Both the position numbers and the translations under genes were made by a program. Below, piece after piece: positions 50,357 to 58,568 of a stretch of 64,000 nucleotides of DNA. Positions within the stretch are counted from its first letter, which is position 1. The number at the start of each line of letters is the position of its first letter. Source of the stretch: Pseudonocardia kujensis (GTDB lineage Bacteria > Actinomycetota > Actinomycetes > Mycobacteriales > Pseudonocardiaceae); assembly GCF_021283305.1 (NCBI RefSeq), contig NZ_JAJSOK010000001.1, positions 62,001 through 126,000 of the forward strand. The letters run 5' to 3'. The notes under the pieces were generated by a model, which was not told the origin of the DNA, searched no databases, and saw only the letters and a list, made by a program, of their open reading frames with translations.

Positions 50357-52520
50357 ATGACCCCCGACGGCAACGGCACGCCTGCCGGCCGCCGGCCCCT
50401 CGACGAGGAGCCCGCGGCGGGCGGGTGCTGCCCGCGTGCCCCGGACCCGGTCGACCTCTCCGCCATCCTCGCCGACGACGCCCTGCTCGACGCCCTGGGC
50501 CGGCACGCCCTTCCCGAGGACCGGATCCGCGAGTGCTACGGCTCGGACCCGGTCCTGGACCTGCTGCTGGAGTGGCGCGGTGTGCGGCGCGGCGACGCGG
50601 CGCCGCCCGAGGAGGAAGCGCCCGCCGCCGAACCGCCCCTCGCCCCGGCGCGACCGCCGGCCGAGGAGGCCCGCCGCGCGCGCCGGCTCCCGATGGCCGC
50701 CGCCGCGGCGCTCGTGGTCGGCTGCCTGCTCGGCGCGGGGCTGGGCCAGGGGCCCGGGACGCTCGCCGTCGGGTCGGCGGACGCCGCCCGCATGGTCGAC
50801 GCGCGGCTCGACCGGGCCGCGGCCGAGCTGGCGATCGGGGACCGCGACGGCGCCCGCGTCCAGCTCGCGGGTGCGCGGCGGATGCTGCTCGGGGTCCGTA
50901 CCGAGGACGGCCGCGACGCCCTGAGCGCCCGACACGAGTCCCTGGCCCGCGCGGCCACCGGACCGAACACCGCCCAGCCGGATCCGGTCGCTCCGGACCG
51001 GTCGGCGCCCCCCGCCACCCACGCGCAGGACGACGCCCCGCCCCCGAGGACAGCCGGTCGTTCGACGCCCACCTCCGTGAACCCGCAGCCGAGCCCTGCT
51101 CCCCTCCAGGGCCGGTCGCAGCCGGACCCTGCTCCGGCCCAGGGGATGCCGGAGCAGTCCGGCGACGCCAACCGGCAGCACTCGGCGGCCCCGGGTGGGC
51201 GCCCGGTGACGTACAGCGGCGCCCGGCAGCGCCCCGACCACACCGACTCGAACCGCGCCGACTCGAACCGCGCCGACTCGAACCGCGCCGACTCGAACCG
51301 CGCCGACTCGAACCGCGCCGCGACCGGCCCCGCTCCGCAGCCGGAGGCCCGCCAGACGGGCCGGGCTCCGCGGACGCACGACGAGGCTCCGCAGGCACAC
51401 GACGCGACTCGCGGGGCCTCGACCGACGCACCGGGCCCGGCACGACGGGCGCGACGCGACCACGGCCGGTCCGCAGACGCGTCCCGAGGCCCGCGACACC
51501 ACGGCGACCGCCCCGCAGGCCTCTCCCGACGTCCGCGACCGGTCCGGGGACGGGACGAGGACCCGCGCGTCTGCCTCGGACGCCCGTTCGGACCAGCCCG
51601 GCGGCACCGCCCGCGACGAGCACGGGTCGCTCCCGTCCGGCGGTCGGTCCGGGGAGTCCGACCGGGCGCGTGGGGACGACTCCTGGTCGGGGCGGCACGA
51701 CGACCGCTCCGGAGAGTCCCGTTCCCGGTCGTCCGCGCACCGGACGCCGTCGACCGAGCGCGACGCCGTGGACCGGAGCGCTACCGACTCCTCGTCGCGC
51801 CGCGGCGAGGACCGGGTGAGCGACCGGCACGACGACCGCTCCTCGTGGCGCTCCGACGAGCAGCGCCGGGGCCCCGACGCCACCCGCGGCCGCGACGCCG
51901 GACGGACCGCGGCGGCGGACGGTCGTTCCGACGCGGGCCGCGGTGTCTCGACGCAGCAGGAGCGGCGGGCCGGCGGGGCTCGCGACCGGGCCTCGTGGTC
52001 GAACGGGTCGCGGCACCGCGACGACGGGGGGCGGGAACGGGCCGCCCGGAGCGCCCCCGGCCGGCAGTCCGACGTCCGTTCCGGCTCGGACCGTCGCTCC
52101 GGCCCGGACTCCGGGTCCCGTTCGGACGGTCGATCCGGTTCGGACGCCCGGTCCCGGGTTGACCGCTCCGGTTCGGACACGCGCTCCGAATCCGGGAACG
52201 GCTCGGGGAACCGCTCCGAGAGCCGCTCCGGCACGAGCTCCCACGGCAGCACCCGGTCCGACTCCGGTGGCCGGGAGCAGCGTGGCGGCTCCGGTGGCCG
52301 CGAGCAGCACGGCGACTCCGGACGGGGGCGCAGCAGCTCGGGCGACTCGGGCAGCGAGGGCTCCGGTGACTCCGCCGGCGCCCAGGAGGAGCCCGCCGGC
52401 GACGCGGTCACCGACGACGGCGGGCCCGATGTCACGGACCCGGCCGCCGGGCCCGGCCGCCGCGGGGACGAGGGGTCCCGCGACGGCACGGACCCGGCGA
52501 CGGGGTGGCGGCAGGCCTGA
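50357..52520 (+). CDS. rsdA: Anti-sigma factor RsdA-like, apparent frameshift near 51430
   Basis: The N-terminus (about residues 31-75: VDLSAILADDALLDALG) resembles the sigma-D-binding domain of RsdA, followed by one transmembrane helix (112-130) and a long extracytoplasmic Ser/Asp/Arg/Gly-rich region. The original frame stays open to 52162, but from about 51440 its third codon positions are rich in A while the frame one base later has almost only G/C third positions and reads DVRDRSGDGTRTRAS and on to a stop at 52520. A one-base insertion around 51420-51450 (for example in GGGCCCGG) is the simplest explanation. Ligation of frames would give ~720 residues. Confidence 0.7.
51245..51319 (+). 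repeat. Five perfect 15-bp repeats encoding DSNRA
   Basis: GACTCGAACCGCGCC is repeated five times without a mismatch inside the extracytoplasmic part of the RsdA-like gene, giving five Asp-Ser-Asn-Arg-Ala units. Perfect identity indicates recent slippage. Confidence 0.95.
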
Positions 52521-52536
52521 CCCCCGAACCTCCGCT

Positions 52537-52559
52537 GCTCCTTCCGGGTGAGAAGGAGC
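52537..52559 (+). terminator. Hairpin after the rsdA-like gene
   Basis: GCTCCTTC/GAAGGAGC, an 8-bp perfect stem with a 7-nt loop, 16 bp past the stop at 52520. This supports 52520 as the original gene end. Confidence 0.6.
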
Positions 52560-52688
52560 GATGCCTGCAACGGGCGACCGGTGGGCCCGGCTGTTTCTCG
52601 GTCCTCTCGTCCGAGGGGACACCATCCGAAGTGGAGCCGGGCACACGTCCGAGAAGGACGGCTCCACAGCAGGGGGAGGAATACGACC

Positions 52689-52817
52689 ATGGGTGATTGG
52701 GGCGGCCACGACTGGGGTGGCTGGGGAGACGACGACGACTCCGGCCACTGGGGCCACTGGGGCAACGACGACGACGATTGGGGCGGCTGGGGCCACGACT
52801 GGGGTGGCTGCGACTGA
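52689..52817 (+). CDS. Trp/Gly/Asp/His-rich micropeptide, 42 aa
   Basis: ATG 52689 is preceded by a strong ribosome site GGGGGAGGAA. The peptide has 8 Trp, runs of Asp (DDDD twice) and His, built from WGG, HDWGG and GHWGHWG units, and ends GGCD with its only Cys. Two 20-bp direct repeats (52704-52723 and 52791-52810) show internal duplication. A leader hairpin (52601-52620) lies upstream and a strong terminator (52838-52870) downstream. It has no signal peptide or membrane helix. I know no family; metal binding, a RiPP-like precursor or an exported structural peptide are possibilities. Confidence 0.65.
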   Translation: MGDWGGHDWGGWGDDDDSGHWGHWGNDDDDWGGWGHDWGGCD

Positions 52818-52837
52818 CCGTGAGTGAGTGATCCGAC

Positions 52838-52870
52838 GGCGGCGGTCCCGTTCCGCGGGGCCGCCGCCTT
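52838..52870 (+). terminator. Strong terminator/attenuator between the micropeptide and the ABC gene
   Basis: GGCGGCGGTCCCG pairs with the mirror stretch ending CCGCCGCC (13 pairs, one G-U) around a 5-nt loop and is followed by TTCT. It ends 21 bp before the transporter start, so read-through would be partial. Confidence 0.8.
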
Positions 52871-52891
52871 CTCGCCCCAGGAGGTGGCCGG

Positions 52892-54799
52892 GTGCGCGAC
52901 GTGCTGCGGTCGCTGGTGAGGCCCACCCCGTCCGAGGAGGCCGGGTTGGTCGACGCCGCGCCCGCGGTCGCCGTGCGCGAGATCTTCCGCCGGTTCGGTC
53001 CGGACGCGCGCCCCTTCCGGCGCCGGATGGCGGTCGTGCTCGTGCTCGTGGTCGTGACCCCGTTCCTCGACGCCGCCGTCGTCTGGCTGTTCAAGCTGCT
53101 GATCGACGACGTCCTCGCCCCACGGAACTTCGCCGCCTTCCCCCCGCTCGCGGCGTACTACCTGGGCCTCACGATCGCGATCGGCCTCCTCGGCGTCTTC
53201 ACGACCTACCTCACCGCCTGGATCGGCGAGCACTTCCTGCACCGTTTGCGCGTGCGCGTCTTCAGCCACGTGCAGACGCTCTCGCTCGGCTTCTTCGACC
53301 GGCGCCGGCTCGGCGACACCCTCAGCCGGCTGACCGGTGACCTGTCGCAGATCGAGAGCCTCGTGCTCTCCGGCGTCACGCGGGTGGCGTCCTCGCTCGT
53401 GACCATCGCGGTGTTCAGCGCCGTGCTGTTCTACCTGAACTGGCAGCTGGCGCTGGTCGCGCTCGCCGCGGTCCCGCTGTTCGGCCTGGTGGCGAAGTGG
53501 TACTCGGCGCGGATCCGGCACGCCTCCCGGCAGGTGCGCCAGTGGTCGGGCGGCATCAGCGCCGTCACCGAGGAGAGCCTCGGCAACGCGATGCTGATCC
53601 AGGCGTACGGCGGCGAGCGGACCGAGGTGCGGCGCTTCGCCCGGCAGAGCAAGGGGGCCATCGAGGCGGTCCTGCGCATGACCCGGCTGCGCGCGATGTA
53701 CTCGCCGTCGGTGCGGACCGTCGAGGTGGTCGGCGTGATGGCGATCATGGGCGTCGGCATCTGGCAGCTGAGCGCGAACCACCTCACCCTCGGTGGCCTG
53801 CTCGCGTTCCTGGTCTACCTCTCGCAGCTGTTCTCCCCGGTGCGCGGCCTGAGCGGCTACTCGAACTCGGTGTACTCGGCCGCCGCCGCCGCCGAGCGGA
53901 TCATCGAGCTGCTCGACCAGCGGACGTCCGTGCCGGCCCCGGAGCACCCCGTGCGGCTGGCGCGCCCCGGGCCCGGCCCCACCCCGGTCCGCCGGGTGCG
54001 TGGCGAGCTGCGGCTGGAGGAGGTCGGCTTCCGCTACCCGGAGAAGACCGTCGACGTGCTCGACGACGTGTCCGTCACGGTCCCGGTCGGCGGCACCACG
54101 GCCCTCGTCGGCGCCAGCGGGGCCGGCAAGACCACCATGGTCAAGCTGCTGCTGCGCTTCTACGACCCGACCCGGGGCCGGATCCTGCTCGACGACCGCG
54201 ACCTGCGCGACCTCGATCCGTCGGACCTGCGCGCGAACATCGCCGTGGTGCTCCAGGAGACCCTGCTGCTCGACGGCACGATCGCCGAGAACATCCTGGC
54301 CGGCCGGCCCGACGCGAGCCGGGAGGACCTGGTGCGCGCGGCGCGGGCCGCCGACGTCGACGACTTCGTCGACGCCCTGCCCGAGGGCTTCGAGACCCGC
54401 GTCGGGCAGCGGGGCCGCCTGCTCTCCGGCGGCCAGCGGCAGCGGATCGCCGTGGCCCGCGCGATGATCCGCGACGCGCCCGTCCTGCTCCTCGACGAGC
54501 CGACGACCAGCCTCGACGCCGAGTCCGCCGAGCGGGTGCTCGGCCCGATGCGCCGGTTGATGGCCGGCCGCACCACGATCGTCATCTCGCACAACCTGCT
54601 CACGGTCACCGACGCCGACCAGATCCTCTACCTCGAGGGCGGCCGGGTGACCGAGGCCGGCACCCACGCTGAGCTGCTCGCCCGGGACCGGCGCTACGCC
54701 CAGCTGTACCGGCTGCACCACGACTCCGCACCGGTTCCCCTCGACCTCGCGGCCCGCCGGGCCGGCAGCGGGGTCCGCGACAGGAAGGCGGCACGATGA
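52892..54799 (+). CDS. ABC exporter, fused transmembrane and ATPase domains
   Basis: 635 residues from GTG 52892 with AGGAGGT at good spacing. Six transmembrane helices (about 45-320) precede an ATPase domain with Walker A GASGAGKTT, signature LLSGGQRQRIAVARA and Walker B VLLLDEPTTSLD. It is a type IV half-exporter that would act as a homodimer. No peptidase C39 domain is present at the N-terminus. Its stop overlaps the flavoprotein start (ATGA), so they are co-translated. Substrate unknown; the adjacent micropeptide or a product of the flavoprotein are candidates. Confidence 0.93.
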   Translation: MRDVLRSLVRPTPSEEAGLVDAAPAVAVREIFRRFGPDARPFRRRMAVVLVLVVVTPFLDAAVVWLFKLLIDDVLAPRNFAAFPPLAAYYLGLTIAIGLLGVFTTYLTAWIGEHFLHRLRVRVFSHVQTLSLGFFDRRRLGDTLSRLTGDLSQIESLVLSGVTRVASSLVTIAVFSAVLFYLNWQLALVALAAVPLFGLVAKWYSARIRHASRQVRQWSGGISAVTEESLGNAMLIQAYGGERTEVRRFARQSKGAIEAVLRMTRLRAMYSPSVRTVEVVGVMAIMGVGIWQLSANHLTLGGLLAFLVYLSQLFSPVRGLSGYSNSVYSAAAAAERIIELLDQRTSVPAPEHPVRLARPGPGPTPVRRVRGELRLEEVGFRYPEKTVDVLDDVSVTVPVGGTTALVGASGAGKTTMVKLLLRFYDPTRGRILLDDRDLRDLDPSDLRANIAVVLQETLLLDGTIAENILAGRPDASREDLVRAARAADVDDFVDALPEGFETRVGQRGRLLSGGQRQRIAVARAMIRDAPVLLLDEPTTSLDAESAERVLGPMRRLMAGRTTIVISHNLLTVTDADQILYLEGGRVTEAGTHAELLARDRRYAQLYRLHHDSAPVPLDLAARRAGSGVRDRKAAR

Positions 54800-56040
54800 G
54801 GATCGTCTGTGTCGGCGGGGGCCCCGCCGCCCTGTACTTCGCCATCTCGGCCAAGCGGCGCGACGCCGGCCACGAGATCACCGTGCTGGAGAAGGACCCG
54901 CGCGGGGCGACGTACGGCTGGGGTGTCGTCTGTCACGACGCGCTGCTCGACCGCCTCTACCGCAACGACCGCGAGTCCGCCCGGGCGATCACGGCGCGGT
55001 CCCACCTCTGGCAGGAACAGGAGGTGCACCTGCGGGGCGGGGAGGTCGGGTACCTGCCCGGGTACGGCTTCAGCGTCCCGCGGGCGGGGTTGCTGGACGT
55101 GCTCGCCAACCGCGCGACCGACCTCGGCGTCGAGGTCCGCTACGAGGCCCCGGTCCCGGACGCCGCGCTGGCCGACGGCACGTTCGACGCCGGCGAGCTG
55201 GCCGCTGATCTCGTCGTCGTGGCCGACGGGGCGCGCAGCCGGCTGCGCGACCACGTGGCCGACGACTACGGCACGACCCTGCGGACCGGACGCAACCCCT
55301 ACATCTGGCTCGGCACCCGCAAGGTCTTCGCCAGCTTCACCTTCGCCTTCGAGGAGACCCACGCCGGCTGGGTCTGGTGCTACGGCTACCCGACCTCCGC
55401 GGGGGTGAGCACCTTCATCGTCGAGTGCTCGCCGGAGACCTTCGCCGGCCTCGGCCTCGACACCCTGCCGCACGAGGACGGCATCGAGATGCTGCAGAAG
55501 ATCTTCGCGCACACGCTCGACGGGCAGGCGCTGATCAGCAGCTCCCGCGGCCGGCCCTCCCCGTGGCTGCGGTTCCTCGAGGTGCGCAACGAGACCTGGC
55601 GGCACGCCAACACGGTCCTGCTCGGCGACGCCGCGCACACGACCCACTACACGATGGGCCAGGGCACCCGGTTCGCGATGATGGACGCGGTCATGCTGGC
55701 GCAGGCCCTGCAGGAGCAGCCGTCGCTCTCGGCGGCGCTCGGCACGTTCGACCGCAAGGGCCGCGAGGCCCTGCGCACCGCCCAGGCCCTGGCCCGGACC
55801 GGGTCCGCCTGGTTCGAGAGCGTCGACCGCTACCTGGACCGCGACGCCGTGGAGTTCGCCTACGCCCTGTCCTACCGGTCGGGGATGCAGCCGCCCTGGC
55901 GCTACCAGTGGCACATCGCCACCCAGTTCAGGCCGGTGCGCAAGGGGCGCAGGCTGGTGCACAGCGGGCGCCGCTGGTGGCGGGCCCGCAAGCGGGGCGA
56001 GCAGGCCTTCGTGCCGCGCGGGCTGCTGCGCGCGAGCTGA
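54796..56040 (+). CDS. FAD-dependent monooxygenase, anthraniloyl-CoA/salicylyl-CoA hydroxylase-like
   Basis: 414 residues. The Rossmann motif VGGGPAALYFAISAKRR begins at residue 6, and GWGVVCHDALLDRLYRND and LLGDAAHTTHYTMGQGTRFAMMDA complete the FAD site of class A hydroxylases. The first part resembles the N-terminal half of anthraniloyl-CoA monooxygenase, without its second (old yellow enzyme-type) domain. It probably hydroxylates an aromatic compound with NAD(P)H and oxygen. The C-terminus is very basic. Translationally coupled to the ABC exporter; a substrate from the Trp-rich peptide is speculative. Confidence 0.88.
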   Translation: MRIVCVGGGPAALYFAISAKRRDAGHEITVLEKDPRGATYGWGVVCHDALLDRLYRNDRESARAITARSHLWQEQEVHLRGGEVGYLPGYGFSVPRAGLLDVLANRATDLGVEVRYEAPVPDAALADGTFDAGELAADLVVVADGARSRLRDHVADDYGTTLRTGRNPYIWLGTRKVFASFTFAFEETHAGWVWCYGYPTSAGVSTFIVECSPETFAGLGLDTLPHEDGIEMLQKIFAHTLDGQALISSSRGRPSPWLRFLEVRNETWRHANTVLLGDAAHTTHYTMGQGTRFAMMDAVMLAQALQEQPSLSAALGTFDRKGREALRTAQALARTGSAWFESVDRYLDRDAVEFAYALSYRSGMQPPWRYQWHIATQFRPVRKGRRLVHSGRRWWRARKRGEQAFVPRGLLRAS

Positions 56041-56046
56041 GCGCGC

Positions 56047-56064
56047 TCGGGCGGGGCCGCCCGA
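56047..56064. terminator. Bidirectional hairpin between flavoprotein and 2H-family genes
   Basis: TCGGGCGG/CCGCCCGA around GG; about 7 usable pairs. It lies between two converging stop codons. Confidence 0.5.
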
Positions 56065-56079
56065 CCGGGCCCGCTCAGC

Positions 56080-56574
56080 TCAGGCGAACAGCGGCTCGCT
56101 CGACCCGTCCCGGGTGTCCGCGATCTCCACGCCCTCGATCGACGCCCGGACCGGGCGGACGGGGTGCAGGAGCGTGAACGCGTCGGCCGGCCGCTCGTGC
56201 GCCAGCACGACGTGCGGGAGCCACGCCCCGGGCAGGTAGGAGCCGAAGGGCGAGCGGACCTTGCCCGCCAGCGCGTCGTGCACCGCGCTGTGCACGGCGA
56301 GCAGCTCGGTGTCGACGATCGCGGAGAGCACCAGGTCGTCGTCGTGGCCTGCGACCGAGCCGAGCGTCGGCAGCCACAGCGAGGGCAGGCTGAGCCCGCG
56401 CAGCGCCTCGGTGAGCTCGACGCGCGCGGCGGCGGGGATCTGCGCGGCGGCCGCGAAGGTGACGGTCGGGACCTCGTGCGGAACGCGCAGGCCCTCGGCG
56501 GCGAGCCGGGCGCGGAGCTCCACCACACGCTCCTCGGCGGCCATGTCGAGCCGGAAGCGGACGATCTGCGCCAT
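56080..56574 (-). CDS. 2'-5' RNA ligase/2H phosphoesterase-like protein, degenerate
   Basis: 164 residues from ATG 56574, behind GAGGAGCTCG. The fold pattern of the 2H superfamily is visible: FRLDMAAEERVVELRARL at the start and PHVVLAH in the second half. The first HxTx motif has changed to TVTF and the second reads HVVL, so the catalytic pair is incomplete and activity is doubtful. It precedes mutY on the opposite side of a 32-bp gap, reading away from it. Function unknown. Confidence 0.75.
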   Translation of the reverse strand: MAQIVRFRLDMAAEERVVELRARLAAEGLRVPHEVPTVTFAAAAQIPAAARVELTEALRGLSLPSLWLPTLGSVAGHDDDLVLSAIVDTELLAVHSAVHDALAGKVRSPFGSYLPGAWLPHVVLAHERPADAFTLLHPVRPVRASIEGVEIADTRDGSSEPLFA

Positions 56575-56606
56575 CGAGCTCCTCGTACCCAGTGACCTTC
56601 GGGCGG

Positions 56607-57521
56607 TCAGTCTGTCGTATGCGCGGCCGTGCCGCCCAGCGCGAAGCGGCCGTCCGGGGTCTGTTCCGCCAGGCCGTCCACCAGCAGGGAGTCCAGACAG
56701 CGGTCCCGCTGCGCCCCGTCGGACCACGCGGCGTCGAGCGCGGTCTTGGCCACCGGGTGCTCGGCGCCGCGCAGTACGTCCAACAGCCTGCCCCGCACCT
56801 GGCGGTCCGTCCCCGCGTAACCCTGGACCGGACGGCGGGGCCCGGTGTAGTCCGGTCGCCCGGCCGTGACCCAGGCGCACCCGTCCTGGACCGGGCACAC
56901 CGCGCACCGCGGGGACCGGGCCGTGCACACCACGGCCCCGAGCTCCATCAGGGCGGCGGAGACGACGGCGGCCTCCGCGTGGTCCGCGGGCAGGAGGGCG
57001 TCGACGTCGGCCAGGTCGGTCTTCACGCGTGCGGGGCCGGCGTCGCCCGCGCCGTGGACCGCCCGCGCGACCACCCGCCGGACGTTGGTGTCGACGACCG
57101 GAGCGCGCAGCCCGTAGCCGAAGGCGGCGACGGCCCGGGCGGTGTAGCTGCCGACGCCCGGCAGTGCCTCCAGCGCCACGACGTCCGAGGGCACCTGGTC
57201 GCCGTGCTCGTCCGCGATGGCCTGGGCCGCGGCGTGCAGCCGCATCGCCCGGCGCGGGTATCCCAGCTTCCCCCAGGCGCGGACGACCTCGGCGCGGGAC
57301 TCGACGGCCAGCGCCGAGGGCACCGGCCACTGCTCCATCCACCGCAGCCACACGGGCTCGACGCGCGACACGGGCGTCTGCTGCAGCATGAACTCGCTGA
57401 CCAGCACGCCCCAGGGCGTGGTCCCCGGCCGCCGCCAGGGCAGATCGCGGGCGTGCGCCCGGAACCACTCCGCCGTGCGTGCGCCGAGCCAGGAGGCGGG
57501 GCGGGGCAGCACGGAGGTCAC
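56607..57521 (-). CDS. mutY: A/G-specific adenine DNA glycosylase
   Basis: 304 residues from GTG 57521. It removes adenine opposite 8-oxoguanine. The catalytic Glu is E43 in VSEFMLQQTPV; the helix-hairpin-helix is LPGVGSYTARAV followed by VVDTNVRRV with the catalytic Asp; the iron-sulfur cysteines follow C-x6-C-x2-C-x5-C in VCTARSPRCAVCPVQDGC. The C-terminal domain is shorter than in E. coli, as in many actinobacteria. Same block as Rv3589. Confidence 0.95.
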   Translation of the reverse strand: MTSVLPRPASWLGARTAEWFRAHARDLPWRRPGTTPWGVLVSEFMLQQTPVSRVEPVWLRWMEQWPVPSALAVESRAEVVRAWGKLGYPRRAMRLHAAAQAIADEHGDQVPSDVVALEALPGVGSYTARAVAAFGYGLRAPVVDTNVRRVVARAVHGAGDAGPARVKTDLADVDALLPADHAEAAVVSAALMELGAVVCTARSPRCAVCPVQDGCAWVTAGRPDYTGPRRPVQGYAGTDRQVRGRLLDVLRGAEHPVAKTALDAAWSDGAQRDRCLDSLLVDGLAEQTPDGRFALGGTAAHTTD

Positions 57522-57652
57522 GCCGCGATCGTCGCACCGCCGGTCCGCGGGCCGCGCGACCGGGTGGGTGATCGCCCGATACGGTCCCCCACACCGGTGG
57601 ATCGGGCGCGCCGCGCCGCGCGAGGTCCTGCGACGTGTAGTAATCACGGATC

Positions 57653-57658
57653 TACTCT
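57653..57658 (+). promoter_or_regulatory. -10 box (TACTCT) of a leaderless promoter for the membrane protein at 57666
   Basis: TACTCT is followed by 7 nt and ATG 57666. This chooses the ATG over many upstream in-frame starts. Confidence 0.55.
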
Positions 57659-57665
57659 GCGTGAC

Positions 57666-58568
57666 ATGTGGGAGCCGGTCGGACCGCTGCCCGCGCACGT
57701 CTACTGGAAACGGCGCTGGCTGGCGCTGCTGTCCGTCATCGGCTTCTTCGTCGTCGTCGGGTTCTCCGTCGCCGCGCTCACCCGCCCCACCTACGAGGCC
57801 GGCCCGATCGACGAGGCCACGAACCGCGCGGCCAACAGCTCCGCCCTGCCGCCCGGGTCGGCGTCCGGCTCCGGCTCCGCCGGGTCCGCTTCGGCGTCGG
57901 CCGCGGCGCCGTGGACCGGCGCCTCTCTCGACCCGACGACCGGCACCCCGTCGGCCGTGCCCGGCACCTCCACCGACGCGCCGCTGTCGGCCACGGGAGT
58001 GCCGCTGGGGACGTCCGCCCCCGGCACGACGACCTCGGACGGCAGCCACGCCGGCGCGCTCGTCGAGGGCGCACCGGCGAGCACCACCGACGAGTCGAAG
58101 CGTCCCGACGACACCCCGCGTGCCTCGGTGCCCGTACCGCCGACCGAGCCCGCGCCGCCGACCGGCCCGCCGCCCTGCACGAACGACATGATCGCGGTCG
58201 GCGCGGAGATCGACGCGCCGCAGCACAGGGTCGGCGACCGGCCGGAGCTGCGACTCACCGTGGTCAACGTCAGCAACCAGGCCTGCGTGCGCGACCTGGA
58301 CGGCGCACTGCAGGAGATCGTGGTCTGGGACCGCCCGATCAGGACCCGGCTGTGGTCGAGCAACGACTGCGTGAACCCGTCCACACAGGACCTGCGCACG
58401 CTGGTGCCCGGTCAGCCGGTGGCCTTCGAGGTGACGTGGTCGGGGCTGTCGTCGAACCCCGGCTGCACCGCCGCGCGCACCCGGCTGCCCGCCGGTGACT
58501 ACACCCTGCTGACCCGGGTCGCCGACAAGATCAGCGGCCCGACGTACTTCACGCTGACGCCCGCCTGA
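57666..58568 (+). CDS. Single-pass membrane protein with extracytoplasmic domain (Rv3587c-like position)
   Basis: 300 residues. One transmembrane helix (about 19-37, ALLSVIGFFVVVGFSVAAL) follows a short basic N-terminus, then a ~130-residue Pro/Ser/Thr/Ala linker and a C-terminal beta-rich domain with paired cysteines (CTNDMIAVGAEID, NQACVRDL, NDCVNPS, NPGCTAARTRL). It resembles in layout the membrane protein Rv3587c near radA-mutY in M. tuberculosis. A cell-envelope function is likely but unknown. Its end overlaps radA on the other strand by 20 bp. Confidence 0.8.
   Translation: MWEPVGPLPAHVYWKRRWLALLSVIGFFVVVGFSVAALTRPTYEAGPIDEATNRAANSSALPPGSASGSGSAGSASASAAAPWTGASLDPTTGTPSAVPGTSTDAPLSATGVPLGTSAPGTTTSDGSHAGALVEGAPASTTDESKRPDDTPRASVPVPPTEPAPPTGPPPCTNDMIAVGAEIDAPQHRVGDRPELRLTVVNVSNQACVRDLDGALQEIVVWDRPIRTRLWSSNDCVNPSTQDLRTLVPGQPVAFEVTWSGLSSNPGCTAARTRLPAGDYTLLTRVADKISGPTYFTLTPA

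Noticed and set aside
52548-52688. Longer version of the Trp-rich peptide starting at 52548
   Set aside because: The upstream part covers hairpins and has no ribosome site or composition like the peptide; ATG 52689 has a strong site.
49955-54721. Long minus-strand open frame opposite the sigma, anti-sigma and ABC genes
   Set aside because: It has no recognisable domain, reads through terminators and intergenic sequence, and lies opposite well-supported genes.
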